DNA of 64,000 nt from Terfezia claveryi (GCA_015179025.1 WHUX01000196.1:1-64000), one strand, 5' to 3'; numbered from the stretch's first letter, positions 41,243 to 54,149 are shown. Program-made: numbers and translations. The notes: generated by a model not told the origin, from the sequence alone.

Positions 41243-42327
41243 TTGTCCATTCTCTTCTACAACACCAATACAATGAATGATCCACCACAACAGAATAACC
41301 TCAGGTGTCACGGGATCGCGTACTTTTCTGAGCGCCAGTCCTATAACTACGGTCGCTTTTTTCAATTTATAATCACGCAGAATCCCCAAATCCCAAAAGA
41401 CAAGTGTCCAGGCTTGTACGAGGAGTGTCTCAAGCATTTCAGTACAAGCAAAGATGCTAAGTTTCGCACACAACGAGAATTTGCTATTCAAGAGCTAAAA
41501 CGGGTGAGCCCCCCCTAACTTATTTGTGCTCCATCCTCCCACTGCTGGGGCCCCGTGTGGAAGAAATCCGACCTACTTTGGAAGCGTTTCGGTGCCCTAT
41601 CCCCAAATTTTATTTTATTATTTTATTTTATTTTAAAATTTGGAGGGAGCGTTCCGGAACCCTACCCAGTTTAGGAGTATTTCTTTCGCCCGATGAGCCA
41701 GTGAGAAACTCACTTACCGCAATATGGTATTCTGTTTCTCCCGAGGCGTGCCCCCCTGTGAGGATGGAGCCGATCAATAAAACCTCCCCTAGCCAGCCAG
41801 GTGCCGACCTGTGCTGTGGCAGTGGAGGTGCTAATTTTTCCAGCTCGCCAAAAACCAACGTACTATTCATGTTACCAATTATATTGAAAATTTACGAGGT
41901 AACGTTTTCGTGCAAGGGAATGAGGTACATGGACAACCCGAGGTGATTGAACAATCCCTATGAAAAATTCCTCTTGACTTGTTATATCTAACCTCACAAT
42001 ATTTAGGCTAAAGCCGACACTACTCCCATCGAAACTGAAATTGACACCGAGGCTGATACGGAAGACGAATCCTTTCGCACAACTGAATCGCAATTCACCG
42101 AGCAGCGCCTTTCCAATGTCGAATGCTCTACCTTGCGCCTGGAGCAAACTGTCAAATCCCTCTATCAGGAAATTGCTCGCCTTCAGACCGAACTCCTACA
42201 CCTCAGAGGACGTGTAACCTCAGCCCGAAATTCTTGTGACAGACGCGCTAGCCGTGGGCAACATATTTCACTGGCATCTTCCACTCGGGTCCAGAAGTCG
42301 GTGAAAAAAGTAACCAAATCAGTCTGA
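41243..42327 (+). CDS. Unrecognised gene candidate with coiled-coil C-terminus
   Basis: The frame 41243-41502 reads NDPPQQNNLRCHGIAYFSER, FFQFIITQNPQIPKDKCPGL and YEECLKHFSTSKDAKFRTQR, ending at a possible GTGAGC donor. A second intron candidate (GTGATT...CTAAC...TTTAG, about 41943-42005) precedes an open exon to 42327 with an acidic stretch (TEIDTEADTEDESF) and a heptad region (LRLEQTVKSLYQEIARLQTE), then a basic end (VQKSVKKVTKSV). The middle (41520-41940) is less convincing. No family recognised. It could be a small nuclear protein or a retroelement gag. Exon limits are guesses. Confidence 0.4.
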
Positions 42328-42756
42328 TGCTCTCCTCTGTTTTGGTTCTGAGAATTTTTTATTACAGTTCTTGGCCAATACCCGTGGATCCCTTTTCTTT
42401 CTCTTGTTCTGTTTGGCCTGGCGGAGATGTGTATTCTATTCCTTTGTAACTGTCTTGCTTGAGATGGTGCACCGCTGCAGAATGGTAGGCAGAATAAAAA
42501 TGCTGAACCACTTGCATATCTATCTATACTAGAGCTTAAACTTAAGGGGGATGGGCCTAATATGTTGCTTTATAAGAATCTTAAATACAATCCCTCTATA
42601 GAGATTCTTGTTCTATATATGTGATAGGTATGGAGAAAGGTTTTAAGCTTCATACCTCAACAATAAATAACTCTCCTCCTTGCATGGTGTGCGTACATGC
42701 CCTTCCTCCACCTTCTCGTCATGTCATCGCGTAATTGCCATATGACCTTTTTCCTT

Positions 42757-43095
42757 TACAAATATCTTACACTATTTCAGCCCCGTTTGGGGGATTATGA
42801 TGGGGGTAAACACTGTCGGTTGAGTTCATTTTCGCCGCCCAGAATGCCCTCCATAGCTTTCTGCCCCACCGATGCCTTTGCCTTGCTAAGCTGTTCGGGA
42901 TATGTTATTGGGATAAGTAGATGACCAGCAATGATGCCAGTTTCCGAAACTTCTTTGCCAACTAACCAGTTTATTCCTGGAATTTGGGGATTCTGATCCT
43001 CAATCCACTGGCGTCTGAGACTAAGCTTGTACTTCGATAGGGCTGTATATCGTTGGAGGTGTCTGCATGTTTGGAAGGTACTGAGGTGCACTTGT
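42757..43095 (-). mobile_element. Diverged LINE ORF1 fragment joined to a LINE 3' end
   Basis: The minus strand reads ALSKYKLSLRRQWIEDQNPQ, GINWLVGKEVSETGIIAG and HLLIPITYPEQL, the conserved ORF1 C-terminal block also seen at 1.6 kb and 55.1 kb. It runs directly into CAGCCCCGTTTGGGGGATTA (plus strand, 42779-42798), which looks like hairpin 2 of the LINE 3' end, and AAATATCTTAC. ORF2 is again absent. Confidence 0.62.
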
Positions 43096-43338
43096 CTCTC
43101 CTCCTGGTGTCACTGCCATGGAAAATCTGCATCCGTAGTCTCGATTGGTTGGGGAGCTACCAGTCAACGAGGTGTGGAAAATATATTAATTGTATGGATG
43201 GAAATTTCGAGGCTGTGACAGGGTATATCTCTGTCACATGGCTATATTCCTGACAAATTGGAACTTCCAGCATATATGTATACGTATGGGGCTTAGGCGT
43301 TGAAGCAAAATTCAGTGTTAATGTAAATACATACAGTA

Positions 43339-44124
43339 GTGGTGGTCAATAAGAGTCTGTAGAACCCTGTATCATGTACTGGAACTTTCTGTGTCACACC
43401 TTGGCATCTTGGCAATAGCGCTTATTGGCCGACGGCTTTTTGGCGTCACAAGTTTCAGACCTAGAGCCTGTACTGGTGACGGCAGGCTTTGTCCCGTCAC
43501 CTACAGGAAAAAACCTGTAACTCCTACAGGATTTCTTGTTCAACTCGCACGGCACAATTCAGCTCGCACAATGCCGTCTCAACACACCAGCTCATGGTCG
43601 AAACCTGAGTCGGAGCGCTTGGTCGCTTGGATGGAAGATAGCAAGAGGACCTACGGGAAAAGCAAATAACATGGCATAAGCTTATAAAAGCTCAGGTATT
43701 CACAGATGAAGAACATATCACTGTGAAGAGAATTACAGATAAAGCAACAAATATGAAGCGATCATTGAAGGAGGCTCAATACATACGGAAGAAAGAAAGA
43801 AATGCGGTATTAGGATAGTTTTGTATATAGGCCTGAAGGAGATCAAACAAGTCCTCAAGATCCCCCTCATAATCATTCTCCTCTTCTGAAGATGCCAATG
43901 TATAGGCACATACGGTATTTTCAGCATCAATTTCGAGTTGGTATAGAGCTTGAGCTTTTTCCGTTCTTCGAGGCAATGATTGTCGGTAGTGATGATATCT
44001 ACGTCATGTCACTTACAGGAAATTCATTTAAGCCGGTCAATATGTTTCAGTTATTTTGGTTAGTGCGTGGCTTACGCCCCGTACCTAAATGATACAGGAT
44101 TCTACAGAAACTTATTGACACCAC
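43339..44124 (+). mobile_element. 786-bp TIR element with SANT-like coding relic
   Basis: Ends GTGGTGGTCAATAAGAGTCT and, reverse-complemented, GTGGTGTCAATAAGTTTCTG. The similarity runs about 40 bp with small indels. TA on both sides (43337-43338 and 44125-44126). Bases 43585-43760 read SWSKPESERLVAWMEDSKRT and, after a frame change, HKLIKAQVFTDEEHITVKRI and TDKATNMKRSLKEAQYIRKK. This resembles the Myb/SANT-like N-terminal domain of some fungal transposon proteins. The ends resemble those of MITE A (GTGGTRGTCAA). Confidence 0.82.
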
Positions 44125-44126
44125 TA

Positions 44127-46486
44127 GTATGTTGTGCAAACAGGGGGATATCAGGTAGAGGAGTCCAGGAGCGTCCAAAAAATCAGTGACTCTCAATTGC
44201 ATGCGTTGAATTTCAAGAGTCTCCATCCGTTCTTTTTCTCATGGTTTAGTACATTCTGTAGCTAGCTCGGTTATATTGTCTGTGAGTGCAAATTGGACCC
44301 TGCCTGATGGCACAGAAGAAGGTCATGGTTTTCGAGGTAGCATTGAAGTCTGACTTCCATTTCGTGGTTGATACTGCCACTATGCTGTTCATCTTCCGTT
44401 GTGCTGTGCCTATCACTACTAATCTGGTATGCAGCTTTTCTTGACTGAAACTTCTCTTGCTACGAGCATATGTACAGTATATACCATATGGTATGTGACT
44501 AAGTGAAAAAAGAAAAACTTATTCCCATAATGAAAATAAACTTAATTAGTATTGGGAGGGGTGGAGGTATACTGATATCTGGTATGTTTATAACGAGGGT
44601 CTTTTGAGCTTATGATCACGTGAACTGAAACATCAAGAGCTTCTTGGACACCTGAATACCTGAACCATACAGAACCTGGAGGTTAACAGTGTATGCAGTG
44701 CATAGAGAGATTGCAATACCTACTGTGTATAGGTATGGTGTTCAGTACAATATGTACTGTAGCTTGCCGTACAGTAGATATATTTACAACAAACAAACGT
44801 AAAAACAAACCAATGTAAATATAACAATAGCCAACAAACGACAAATGACGGACTATGCAGGAACAACTCCACATAAGATTCTTACTAATGCTTCCTGTTA
44901 GTCTGGTTGGCACGCTTCCCATATATGGCCACCTACCTAAAGTTGCTTAGTATCATAATACCCTCCATGAACGTATCCTTCAGACGTAGCTCGCATCGGT
45001 CCTAGAACATATATGCACACACACACCTCTGGTGGCGGCCGGCAGTGATTTATCTACTCTACAGTATGCTGGCGGTGGTTGCATTCTACTAGAGATATAG
45101 ATCGAGGAGTGACACAATTGGAAGCACTTCAGACAAATCGACAGAAGTACCTATTATAGTATCGCCGCACCACTAATATTAAACCACTATGCCCAATACA
45201 AGCAAGTATCTGTATTTCACATAGCAATGCTGAATATGAATGCAGAGAATAGTAGTCAATATTTTGATCTCGAAAAATTGCACAATACCATTCAGTTTTC
45301 ACCAAGTAGTACATCATTACCCATCTGCAGACTCAAATATCAGAAGCCATGATTCCGATTTCTGCGGACGCTCTACACCACCATACACTCTTGTTTGAGC
45401 TCAATAACCAGTCATATATTTGCTGACAAATTTGATGAGGTATGGCAATATTTCTATCTACTCCATTTACGGATATAAAAAGCTTACATCAGAGGTATTT
45501 CAATGCAAAACCAGGTACAATATACGAGTGTGGAAATAGGAGTGTCGGCAATTTTTTGTCTACATCTTATTGCACGATTTATCCTATAAGTAAGAAAAAC
45601 CCAGCTATTTCTTATAGGATCCAGGTAAGGTGCAAAACAGTACTTTCTTAATCGCATGTACTTATTTATACGCAGATTGCTAAGTATAACTACTGGTGTT
45701 ATCATTGTATTGCCGATACTTTAAGAATAATCTGAAATTCTCAATTTATTGACATACGAAAGTGTTAACAGATCATGACTGTATTAACCTCTGAACCAAA
45801 TTGGAATATTAGATGGAGGTCTAATCGATTGGGAAATACATGAATCTATTGCAGTCGCTGGGATAGCTCCACCTAGGTATACCGTTATCAATTCTTTTTT
45901 TTGGGGGTAAATCAGTACTCGTAAACCTTTATCAATACAAGTGGATTATATACCAAATTGAGTAATTATTTAAATTGCCCGTGAGCGGCACTGTGGGTAT
46001 GCCGCCCGCGAGCGGCCCAGAACATATGTATGTGTATATGTGTAAATAAATCTATTTACTGTATGTGCTAGAAGCTCCATATTATATACATAAGAAGGCG
46101 CCAAAGACATGCCGTATGACGTTGGGTGACGAGTATGAAGCTAATGGTGGCTATCTTGTGATGAATATGGCGGCACTCGCTTGTTGACACTTGCCTGTCT
46201 TACGCATAATAACACATCTCGAACATAAGCTAATACAGACAACTTGAGCATAAGCTATTGCTTGAGGCAGCACTCAAAATAGGAGGTTGTATATGGGTAA
46301 TTTGGGATTGATCTAGAATGTGAGGATGAGCTTGATCCTGAGAAACCATAGGGTGCTTATCCCCGCACCACCAACCAGCCACAAGATAATGGTGGAAGCC
46401 TTCTTTAGTGTTTTGTAGCGGTTCCTCGCCGGGAGAAGATACTTTAGGCCTACACTTGGCGTTCGTTTCTTTCATTTTTTAATAAT
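44127..46486. other. Gene-poor AT-rich stretch
   Basis: No recognised gene or element. One exact 15-mer (TAGTCTGGTTGGCAC, 44899-44913). A short CA repeat at 45013. A minus-strand frame at 46230-46475 (AGWWCGDKHPMVSQDQ) is unrecognised. Confidence 0.5.
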
Positions 46487-46980
46487 ATGGTACTTCTGTC
46501 TGTTCGAGTAGATTTTCCGGGTTTGGACGGGCCTCAGTCAGGCTCCTCGAGGTCATCCGGCACTCGCATGGAGGCCTCGATCCCTTCTAGGGAGTCCGGT
46601 ATTGGTTTCATTTCCTTTGGTTCACGCAATTTCCTGCTTGAGTTTATCTTTCGCATATACTTACTTTGATTTTGCCAATCGGCATTCCACCTATGGCAAC
46701 CTTAGCCATTGAGATGAGAGTAGGGTTTTTTCCGCTTGCGAGTATTATTGAGCTTTCCACCTGCGAGAGTTCTTGCGAGAGGGTTTTCTTTCAGGGCTCC
46801 AGTCAGGGCCCTCGGGTTCATCCGGCACTGCCGGTTAATGACAGCAGGGAGTATCCCATTCACGAGTCTCCTATCGTTTTGTGTATTTATCCATGTCGAC
46901 TTGGTAGATTACCTTACCTTGTCCTGAATCCACCCAGGCATCTGGGTGGCTCGTTATGGTCCCGACGATTTAGTATTCTC
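46487..46980 (+). mobile_element. LINE 3' UTR fragment
   Basis: Carries TGCGAGAGTT/TGCGAGAGGGTTTT repeat units (46735-46785), CCAGTCAGGGCCCTCGGG, CGGTTAATGACAGCA and hairpin 1 in a covarying form (CCACCCAG, loop GCAT, CTGGGTGG, 46927-46947). Hairpin 2 is decayed and no poly(A) remains. The CAGTCAGGCTCCTCGAGGTC block near 46530 is a second partial copy. Confidence 0.8.
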
Positions 46981-47580
46981 GTTCAAACATGTTATGTTTT
47001 TCTTTCGCGTAGTTCGTAGTCAAAGGACAGTGGTATGAAGACTATATAAGGACATCCATCCCCCCTCCAGAGGACGGACAGACACAAGCAATTACTCTTC
47101 ACTACAGACTCCTAAGCGAATATTCCAACTTCTCTTTACTTTATTTAGCATATTATAGATCTTAGTATGAGCAGTATATAGTTAAATAGCACACAATTCA
47201 TTAGCGGAGATAACATTACTGACTCCCTGCGGAGTTTCCCCTCATAATCTCTATCTCCCCCTCTGAGGCCTTGCCTCAGTGGAATCTAACAAAAGATATG
47301 TTGGAATATCTTGTTAAGCAGCGGAGGTGCAAGCTAGGCAACACGGATGCAGAGCGGATTGATGGCTATATGATACTCTAGTAATACGTGGAGTAGACAA
47401 GAGTTGCAGAGTGCACTTTTCGAAAAGTGAATGATGCGGAGTGAGGACTTGCTAATTCACTAAAAAAATACAGGTCCGGAGCATTGTCTATGTACATGAG
47501 AAATTCAGGGTAAGACAATGTGCAGGGATCCAATTTGAAGCAAGAGAATACAAGGATTGCGGATACCAGCCGGTTGCAAC
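46981..47580. other. Possible LTR relic, otherwise no gene
   Basis: CTATATAAGG (47042-47051) looks like a promoter TATA. TGTTGGAATATC at 47298 resembles the LTR start at 6083, and GAATATTCCAAC at 47121 its inverted form. No matched pair or TSD was found. Confidence 0.3.
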
Positions 47581-47607
47581 CCATTTTTTTTTAATTTTTT
47601 TTAAATA

Positions 47608-49551
47608 CAGTATCGGACGGTACAACCGGTCAGACGGTACAACCGGTCAGCTAACCTGACAAGGTTAATTCGCTATACACGGTCAAGCGCGCAACGAATA
47701 TTAATATGCTACATACATGAAGATTTCTAAGGCAAGGAAGAAGGGCCACCGGAAGAGCTACAATTAAGTTGAAAAGTATGAAGACAGTTCTGAAAGGGTT
47801 TCAAAGGTTGACGAGGCTCTGGATCAATGCCAATACTGTTTGACCGGTTGCGTTTTTTGCCTTTGGAGGTTGATTTAGTGACGGCCTTATTTTCCTTCTC
47901 TTGATCTCTTGCTTCCTTGCGAGCTGTTAAATATTCAGCAGTAGCCAATCGAGCTTTAGTAAGAACCCTCCTATCATGTTTACCTCCTCTTTGTTTATGC
48001 AGTTCGTCTTCTAGCTCTTGTGTTTTTGACTCTAGAACTCTAATCCGCACTTCTGCAGTCTGTACTCGCTTGTACAAAGTTTTAAGTATTGATTGGATGG
48101 CTTGACATTTGGGAATACCGGTAAGAAGATGACAGGCTTGTTGATACTCTTCTTCAAAATTAGACATAGCAGGTATGATTTTGATTTCGGGAGGAGGCAG
48201 TCTATTATAGACTTCGAGAGGGTTGTAGGGGTGGATGCCAGTAACACGGAAGGCCTTTTGGATAAGCTGAAGATTTGAAAATGTGCGTTGCCGAGCAGGA
48301 AAGATGAAGTGATAGAAGTGGTGTTTTCCAATACTCGACCGTCCTAGCTGAGAGGCTTTGTCAATTTCAACATTATAATTATGCTGATATGTTGAGAAGA
48401 TGCACACATCTAGAGGTTGTAGAATATGTGTTGAGTGGGATGGAAGATAAAATACAAGAATCTTATGTTTATAACAAAACTCTAAAACATTAAAGGTTAG
48501 GTAAGATTCATGGCCATTATAGATCAACAACCATCAGGTATTAGGTTTGTTAGCAATCTTAGATTTGGTAGCTAGATGAAAGATATCACGCAGCCATAAG
48601 AATAATAACTCATGATCAATATAGCCATTTGGTGAATATCCAAAGGTATAGTTTGAACCCTCTATCTCTTTAGGATACCATCTATAATAATGACTTACAC
48701 CTTTGAAGATCATCAATGGCAGTGCTACTGTTCCATCACTACAAATACATTCTACTTTTGTTACCATCTTACAATTGGTATCCTGGCAGACTGCATGCAA
48801 GCGAGTTCCTTTCTTTACCAATACTTTGCTTCTTTCTGCAACATCCATCATCACACCTTTTTCATCCAGATTATATTTTGCATCATTAGGAATATAATAT
48901 TTTACATATATATTTTCCAACTTTGCAAATTAGTCTTTTAGAAAGTCCATATTAGTAGCAATTGTCCATACTCAGTCAATTCTAACTGATAGTTTGCTCC
49001 ATAACTCCTGATGTCGGTGCTAGAACTGTATAATCCAATAGTATCCTAATATAGCATTCGCATTTCCAGGCTTCCATTAGTATATTGTATTGGCTAAATG
49101 TGATGCAGAGTAAACAGATATTGCCAAATTATTTTCCAATATATATATCAAGTATTAGGATAAAACATCCTCCTCTGCCTCTATCAACTTTTGCTTCTAT
49201 ACTGAAGCCTCTTCTTTACTACATGAGTATCTATATACTCTATCTCTCAAGGTTGATTGTCATACACCGTGTGCTGCTGCAACTTTTTGAATAGAATTGT
49301 ATTCTGGTAATTCGGACTAATAGACTTTCAAAGCCTCTTATAACCATTATTCACATTCTTCAATCTCTTGACTGACCAGCATAACTTCAGCTTATATATT
49401 CTATCTACTCTCAAGTTCACCGATTTTCTGCTATTTATATTTTGCATGCACTGACTGTGAATTATTTATATTTTGACTGCTATACCCACTTAATCCCACC
49501 TAGGTTAGCTGACTGGTTATACCATCTGACCAGTTGTACCATCCGATACTG
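47608..49551 (-). mobile_element. Pogo/Fot1-like element, nearly readable
   Basis: Terminal inverted repeats of about 50 bp (CAGTATCGGACGGTACAACC on the left; the right end differs by C-to-T/G-to-A only over most of its length), with a subrepeat (ACGGTACAACCGGTCAG, twice). TA on both sides (47606-47607 and 49552-49553). It is inserted between the tail and the last unique bases of LINE 8. Confidence 0.93.
47727..49500 (-). pseudogene. Pogo/Fot1-like DDE transposase
   Basis: Minus strand. 48920-47727 is a single frame except for one stop (48534-48536). YNLDEKGVMM holds the first Asp; CICSDGTVALPLMIFKG and GYSPNGYIDHELLFLWL follow. The second catalytic position reads LIYNGHESYL instead of DGH, so Asp is replaced by Asn. 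PSHSTHILQPLDVCIFSTYQ holds the third Asp. A coiled coil (VRIRVLESKTQELEDELHKQ) and a basic KKRNRSN tail end it. The N-terminal helix-turn-helix part (49500-48960) is in pieces. The stop and the Asn both fit single G-to-A/C-to-T changes. Confidence 0.9.
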
Positions 49552-49977
49552 TACTCCTTACTTCTATTCAATCCCAAAGAGGAGAGCATAAAGAGCCACT
49601 CGAAAGCTCGGGAGGATTCAGAACTGGGCAAGTTAATCTACCAAGTTCAGCAACTATGTATAAGTTGAGGTAACTATAAACAATAAAAGAAGGAAAGTGT
49701 AAGCAATGAAAGAAGTGTCTCGTATCCTCTCCTTCTATCTTAATACCTGCCATCTGTCTATAAAGAATAGAAAAACTTAAAAGGAAGACCCTCCCCAAAA
49801 TTACTCATAGGTGAATTGGGGGGGAGGATTTCAGCTGGGGAACCAGTATTTAAAGCTACCTCTGCCTGCCATCTGTCTGTACAGGAGGCTGAAAAATGCT
49901 TCTACCACATTCCAGTCCTCTCTATCATCTTCTTTGATCTATATGGGATAGTCAATGTACTCTCAATCGGTAGCAAC

Positions 49978-50861
49978 TATAGAGTGCAAATGTAAGAAGC
50001 TTGCATATGCGCAGAGAAAGGTGCTTGCATATATGCGCTTTCAGCTGAATATTATAATTGTAGTAATAGAGGCGTTGCCAGATAGCAGATAGCACAACAG
50101 CAATATTCGGATATATTAAATGTATATTTTAATGAACTGAAATATACAACCATCTAGACCTCTGGATTTAGATAGTATAAATAGTACTAGATAACTTTGG
50201 GATAAAACCATACATTACAATAGACTCCTTCAGTTTCACTTCCAAGTTCGATTATGACTATACCTCACCTATTCAGGTAGCTATATGATGGGTGCTATGA
50301 AGAGTATGGAAAATATACTTTGCGATATAAACTAAGAGTAGTATAGCGAGTAACTTCTTAAAGTGGAATATATTGTGGTGTAATATTAGGCCTTGCATAC
50401 TAAGAAGTAGAAGTATTGAATCTCTTTAGAATTTTTATATTAGGTACACTTGATAAGTCTAGAATGTGTAGCTGCTCATAGGTTGGATAATGCCAATTTA
50501 ATAAGCTATATGTAGTTTAAAAAAGCTTGATTTTTAGGATTAGTCTGCCTTACACTAGCCCTTCTACCTTACAAGACCAGTCATTAGTACCATGTCTATC
50601 TTATCTAGGTATTATATACTAACAATATTACTAATAGCAAAAACTTTAATTTGATGTAATTGTTTATACTACTTCACTATCTTTTGAATACATTGGAGTG
50701 GTGTTCATAGTCCAAAATAGGCTAGAAGAGTTAATAGATAATTAAAACATCCAAATCTCTGCAACTATATACATAGGCTTCTTCAAGGCAATGGCTTGTA
50801 CCTTCTAGAAATCTTCTCTATAATTCTACTGTTCCCTCCATGCATCTCCTTAAGAGATAAG
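49978..50861. other. AT-rich stretch without gene
   Basis: No domain or repeat recognised. The composition fits RIP-like decay. Confidence 0.5.
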
Positions 50862-50869
50862 AAAATGCT

Positions 50870-53800
50870 CAGTATCACCAACCGGCTAGGCCAGCCTACA
50901 GGCCGCCAGAGGCCTGGACTGAGGGCCGAGGTTCGTGCTGGTCTGAAACAGCCTGGGCCAGCCGTGGCGGGCTATCTCATAGACTGCAGTCCAACTAGTC
51001 CAACCAGTCTGACCAGTCTGACTAGTCTGATCAGTCCGACCAGTCCGACCAGTCTGATCAGTCCGACCAGTCCGATCAGTCCGATCAGTCTGCCCAGTTT
51101 GGCCCAGTCCAGCGCAGTCCACCTAGTCTGCCCAGTCTGGCCTAGTCTGGCCCAGTCTGCTTAGTTTGGCCTAGTCCGACCGGGCTGGTCTGGAATAGAC
51201 AATCTAGCTATATAAGAGTATATATTTCTTGAAACAAATTTATTTTATTCTTCAGTCTCATCGGAGTATCAGAGTATTACTGAGCAGGTATGCAATCTAT
51301 CCAAATATGCTTATAATATACTAACATTTTACAAAGTATATGAAATGGACAACTTCAACCCAGCAGACATAGACCTTGAGTCCGATCTATTTGATGATGA
51401 TTTAGTAATTTTAAGCGACCGTAATCTGGCTGATATCACTACTACATTTGAGCACAATAATGATTTCACTATATCTATTCAACCCTCCTCATCTAGATCG
51501 CAGGCCCCACTATCTGAAATTTCTACACTTACACTATCGGCTTCAGGATCCCAAACTACTTAGTATAATAAAAGTGTATAATGGTGCAGTTGGATATGGC
51601 TTCATGGTATATAAGTGTCACAAAATAGGAAACCTGTTTGGCGATGCTGCTTATATCACAATAATCCAAAGCAGTATGCTTGTGGATCAACTCGACATCC
51701 TATTGAGTATCTGAGATTACAGCACTGGTTGACAGAAAAAGAACCGGTTGAGTTAGAAATACTAAATAGTATTATCCGACAAGCATTTGGAAATAGTATA
51801 CTATGAATTCAATTTAATAGTAATATATTTAAGCAGTTACTTATTCAATGGATTGTTTTATGTCATATTTCTTTTCGGCAGGTTGAATAGCCAAGCTTTC
51901 ATTTATTACTTTTTTATTTATCTTCTACTTCTGCAAGTTATACTGCTATTCCACGATGCTTACCATATTCTAGTACTATAGTATGTACTTAGACTATGCA
52001 ACTATTTTTATAATAGAAGTAAGCACTTATCCAATTGTTAGCGTCATCTTATATTCTTCATTTTAGTTTTGATTTATGGACTTCCGGCAATCATTTAGTA
52101 TTACTTGGCTTAGTTGCATATTGGATTAATACAGATGGAAAAAATTGTCATAGACTACTTGGACTGAGATGCATTCATGGAGCACATACTGGTGAAAACC
52201 AAAGTCAAATTCTACTAACTCTACTGCAAGAATATTTTTTGGTCCATAAAATTAGTTATTTCATATTAGATAATGCTACTAATAATGACTCTGCTCTTCT
52301 CTATTTATCTCAGCAGTTAAAGGATATTGGTATAAAGTTTAATCCTGTAGAAAGCCAATTAAGATATATTGGTCATGTTATTAATTTAGTAGTCAAGGCA
52401 TTTTTATATGGACAGGATTATATAGATAAAAATGATACTAATGATATTGACCAGCATGATCAATTAAGAGAATGGTAAAGAGAGGACCTTATAGCAAGCT
52501 ATACAATATTATTACCTATATCTGCTGGATACCACAAAGACGAGAAGAGTTTGCAAAAATTATACAGGAAGCTCAACCTAACAAGACAGTATTTCAACCA
52601 ATTATAGCTAATCTTACTCGATAGAATAGCGACTTTAAGGCCTTAAAGCGAGCTTTACAATTACGAAATGGCTTTGAAGTTTTTATTGTAAGATATATTC
52701 GAGATGGCTTACAAGATGATCAATTAGATATAGATGATTGGGCAGAGCTACAAGATATTATTAATATTTTGGAACCTTTTCATCATTGTACACTGGAGCT
52801 TGAAGGCTATAGAGGTAATGGAGCACTTTATGATTTACTTCCAACTATGGACTATTTTCTCGAGTATTTAGAAACTGCCAAATCAAGTCATATAGCAGCA
52901 AACTCAACACCTCACCTAATCAGTTCTATTCTACTCGCATGGCAGAAACTTGATAAGTATTATGTCTTAACTGATTCTAATACTGCAATATATGCTGCAG
53001 TTGTGCTCCATCCTAGTATGAAGTTTGAATACTTTGAAATAAACTAGGCAGAACATCCTACATGGATAGAGAGTGCACGGAATAAAGTAACTCTTTTATG
53101 GGAAACATGGTATGTATATTCCTAGTCCATATTAGTAAAGACTGATCTATATCTAATATTGTATGGATTTAGCTACAAACAAGCAATACCAACTACAACA
53201 ACTCCACCGACTGCAAGTTTCTCTCATACACCAGCAATTGTTGACTCTACATTAAACAATTGGAAGAATAAGCGTAGTCCTCGCATACGTCAAAAGGATG
53301 AACTCGAACATTTTGTATTATCTACTATTGTTGAAACCGATAACCCTAGACTCTGGTGGATTCAGCACCAAGCAGACTATCCACAGCTTTCTATAATGGC
53401 ACTTAGCTTGCTTGCAATCCCAGCTATGAGTTCTGAGGTTGAACGGGTTTTTAGTAGTATAGGCTTGATGGTAACAGACCGGCGAAACCGGCTTAAGGAG
53501 GATATCATTGAAGCAGCAGAGTGTATGAAATCATGGCAGGCAGATGGAGGACTGGTTGCATTTGGAGAGACGGAACAAGTATGCACTATGTTAGAGCAAT
53601 TAGAGATTAAGAGTGCGGCGATAGGGCTTTCAGAGTAGTACTGGGTAGTTTGGTTGTATTCTTCATATTTACTACAAAAATCATGATATCTTTTTACTCC
53701 GCGCCCATATCTGTTATATAGTAACTCTCAGTTGTATAGCCATCTTCATTCTCAGAATCTTGGTCTGATGATCCAGTCCGACCAGTCCGACCAGTCCGGC

Positions 53801-54004
53801 CCAGTCCGACCAGTCCGCCCAGTCCGCCCAGTCCGGCCCAGTCCGCCCAGTCTGGCCCAGTCCGCCCAGTCCATCTACTACCTGCTCTTGTGGGTATGCA
53901 TGCCGGCCTGACAATTCAGGCCAGTCCGCGGCTGAGTTCAAGCCGGTCCAGGCCGACCTGGGCCTGCTTGACGGCCGGACTGGCCGGCCCGATCAAAATA
54001 CTGA
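50870..54004 (+). mobile_element. hAT-2, complete but inactivated
   Basis: An 8-bp TSD, AAAATGCT, stands at 50862-50869 and 54005-54012. Ends CAGTATCACCAACCGGCTAG and, reverse-complemented, CAGTATTTTGATCGGGCCGG. Both subterminal regions (50985-51185 and 53770-53875) are arrays of CAGTCCGACC/CAGTCTGGCC units. The same end type occurs in the 409-bp MITE at 27498. Confidence 0.94.
51345..53638 (+). pseudogene. hAT-2 transposase in several frames
   Basis: Starts MDNFNPADIDLESDLFDDDL (acidic). A BED-like finger region lies at 51600-51740 (RKPVWRC, then HPIEYLRLQHWL). The catalytic core is at 52035-52478 (LHFSFDLWTSGNHLVLLGLV, YFILDNATNNDSALL, RYIGHVINLVVKAFLYG), with the typical core Asp in ILDNATNN. 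The middle is at 52560-53047 (WADLQDIINILEPF-like helices, LAWQKLDKYYVLTDSN). The hATC domain is at 53340-53560 (LWWIQHQADYPQLSIMALSL, LLAIPAMSSEVERVFSSIGL, VTDRRNRLKEDIIEAAECMK). Introns or frameshifts separate the parts. Stops are few in the last block. Confidence 0.87.
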
Positions 54005-54012
54005 AAATGCTC

Positions 54013-54148
54013 GTCTGTACTTCTTCCATCCCTCTCCTGCTCAAGGTCTTCTTCATCAGACCAAAAGAACTCGTCTTCCTTAATTGCCATTGCTCTAGCG
54101 GTACAGGCAACTCGCATGAGAGCCTCATGTAAGCTGAGGAGATCGGGA
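54013..54148. other. Flank of hAT-2
   Basis: Short unassigned stretch next to the right TSD of hAT-2. Confidence 0.4.
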
Positions 54149-54149
54149 T

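Larger units (their letters stand above)
47581..49967 (-). mobile_element. LINE 8: short LINE end split by a pogo element
   Basis: The poly-T tail (47584-47604) and AAATA on the left, then pogo, then CTCC...TTCTATTCAATCCC and decayed hairpins (49560-49650). The ORF2 end DREDWNVVEAFFSLLYRQMA lies near 49865-49940. Target copies CGGTTGCAAC (47571-47580) and CGGTAGCAAC (49968-49977) match 9 of 10. Confidence 0.8.

Noticed and set aside
40985..41491. 168-codon minus-strand frame
   Set aside because: It overlaps a more protein-like plus-strand frame (41243-41518) and shows no domain. I prefer the plus-strand reading, though neither is proven.
46981..47300. Definite copia LTR at 47 kb
   Set aside because: TATA and TGTTGGAATAT are suggestive, but the two ends cannot be paired and there is no TSD.
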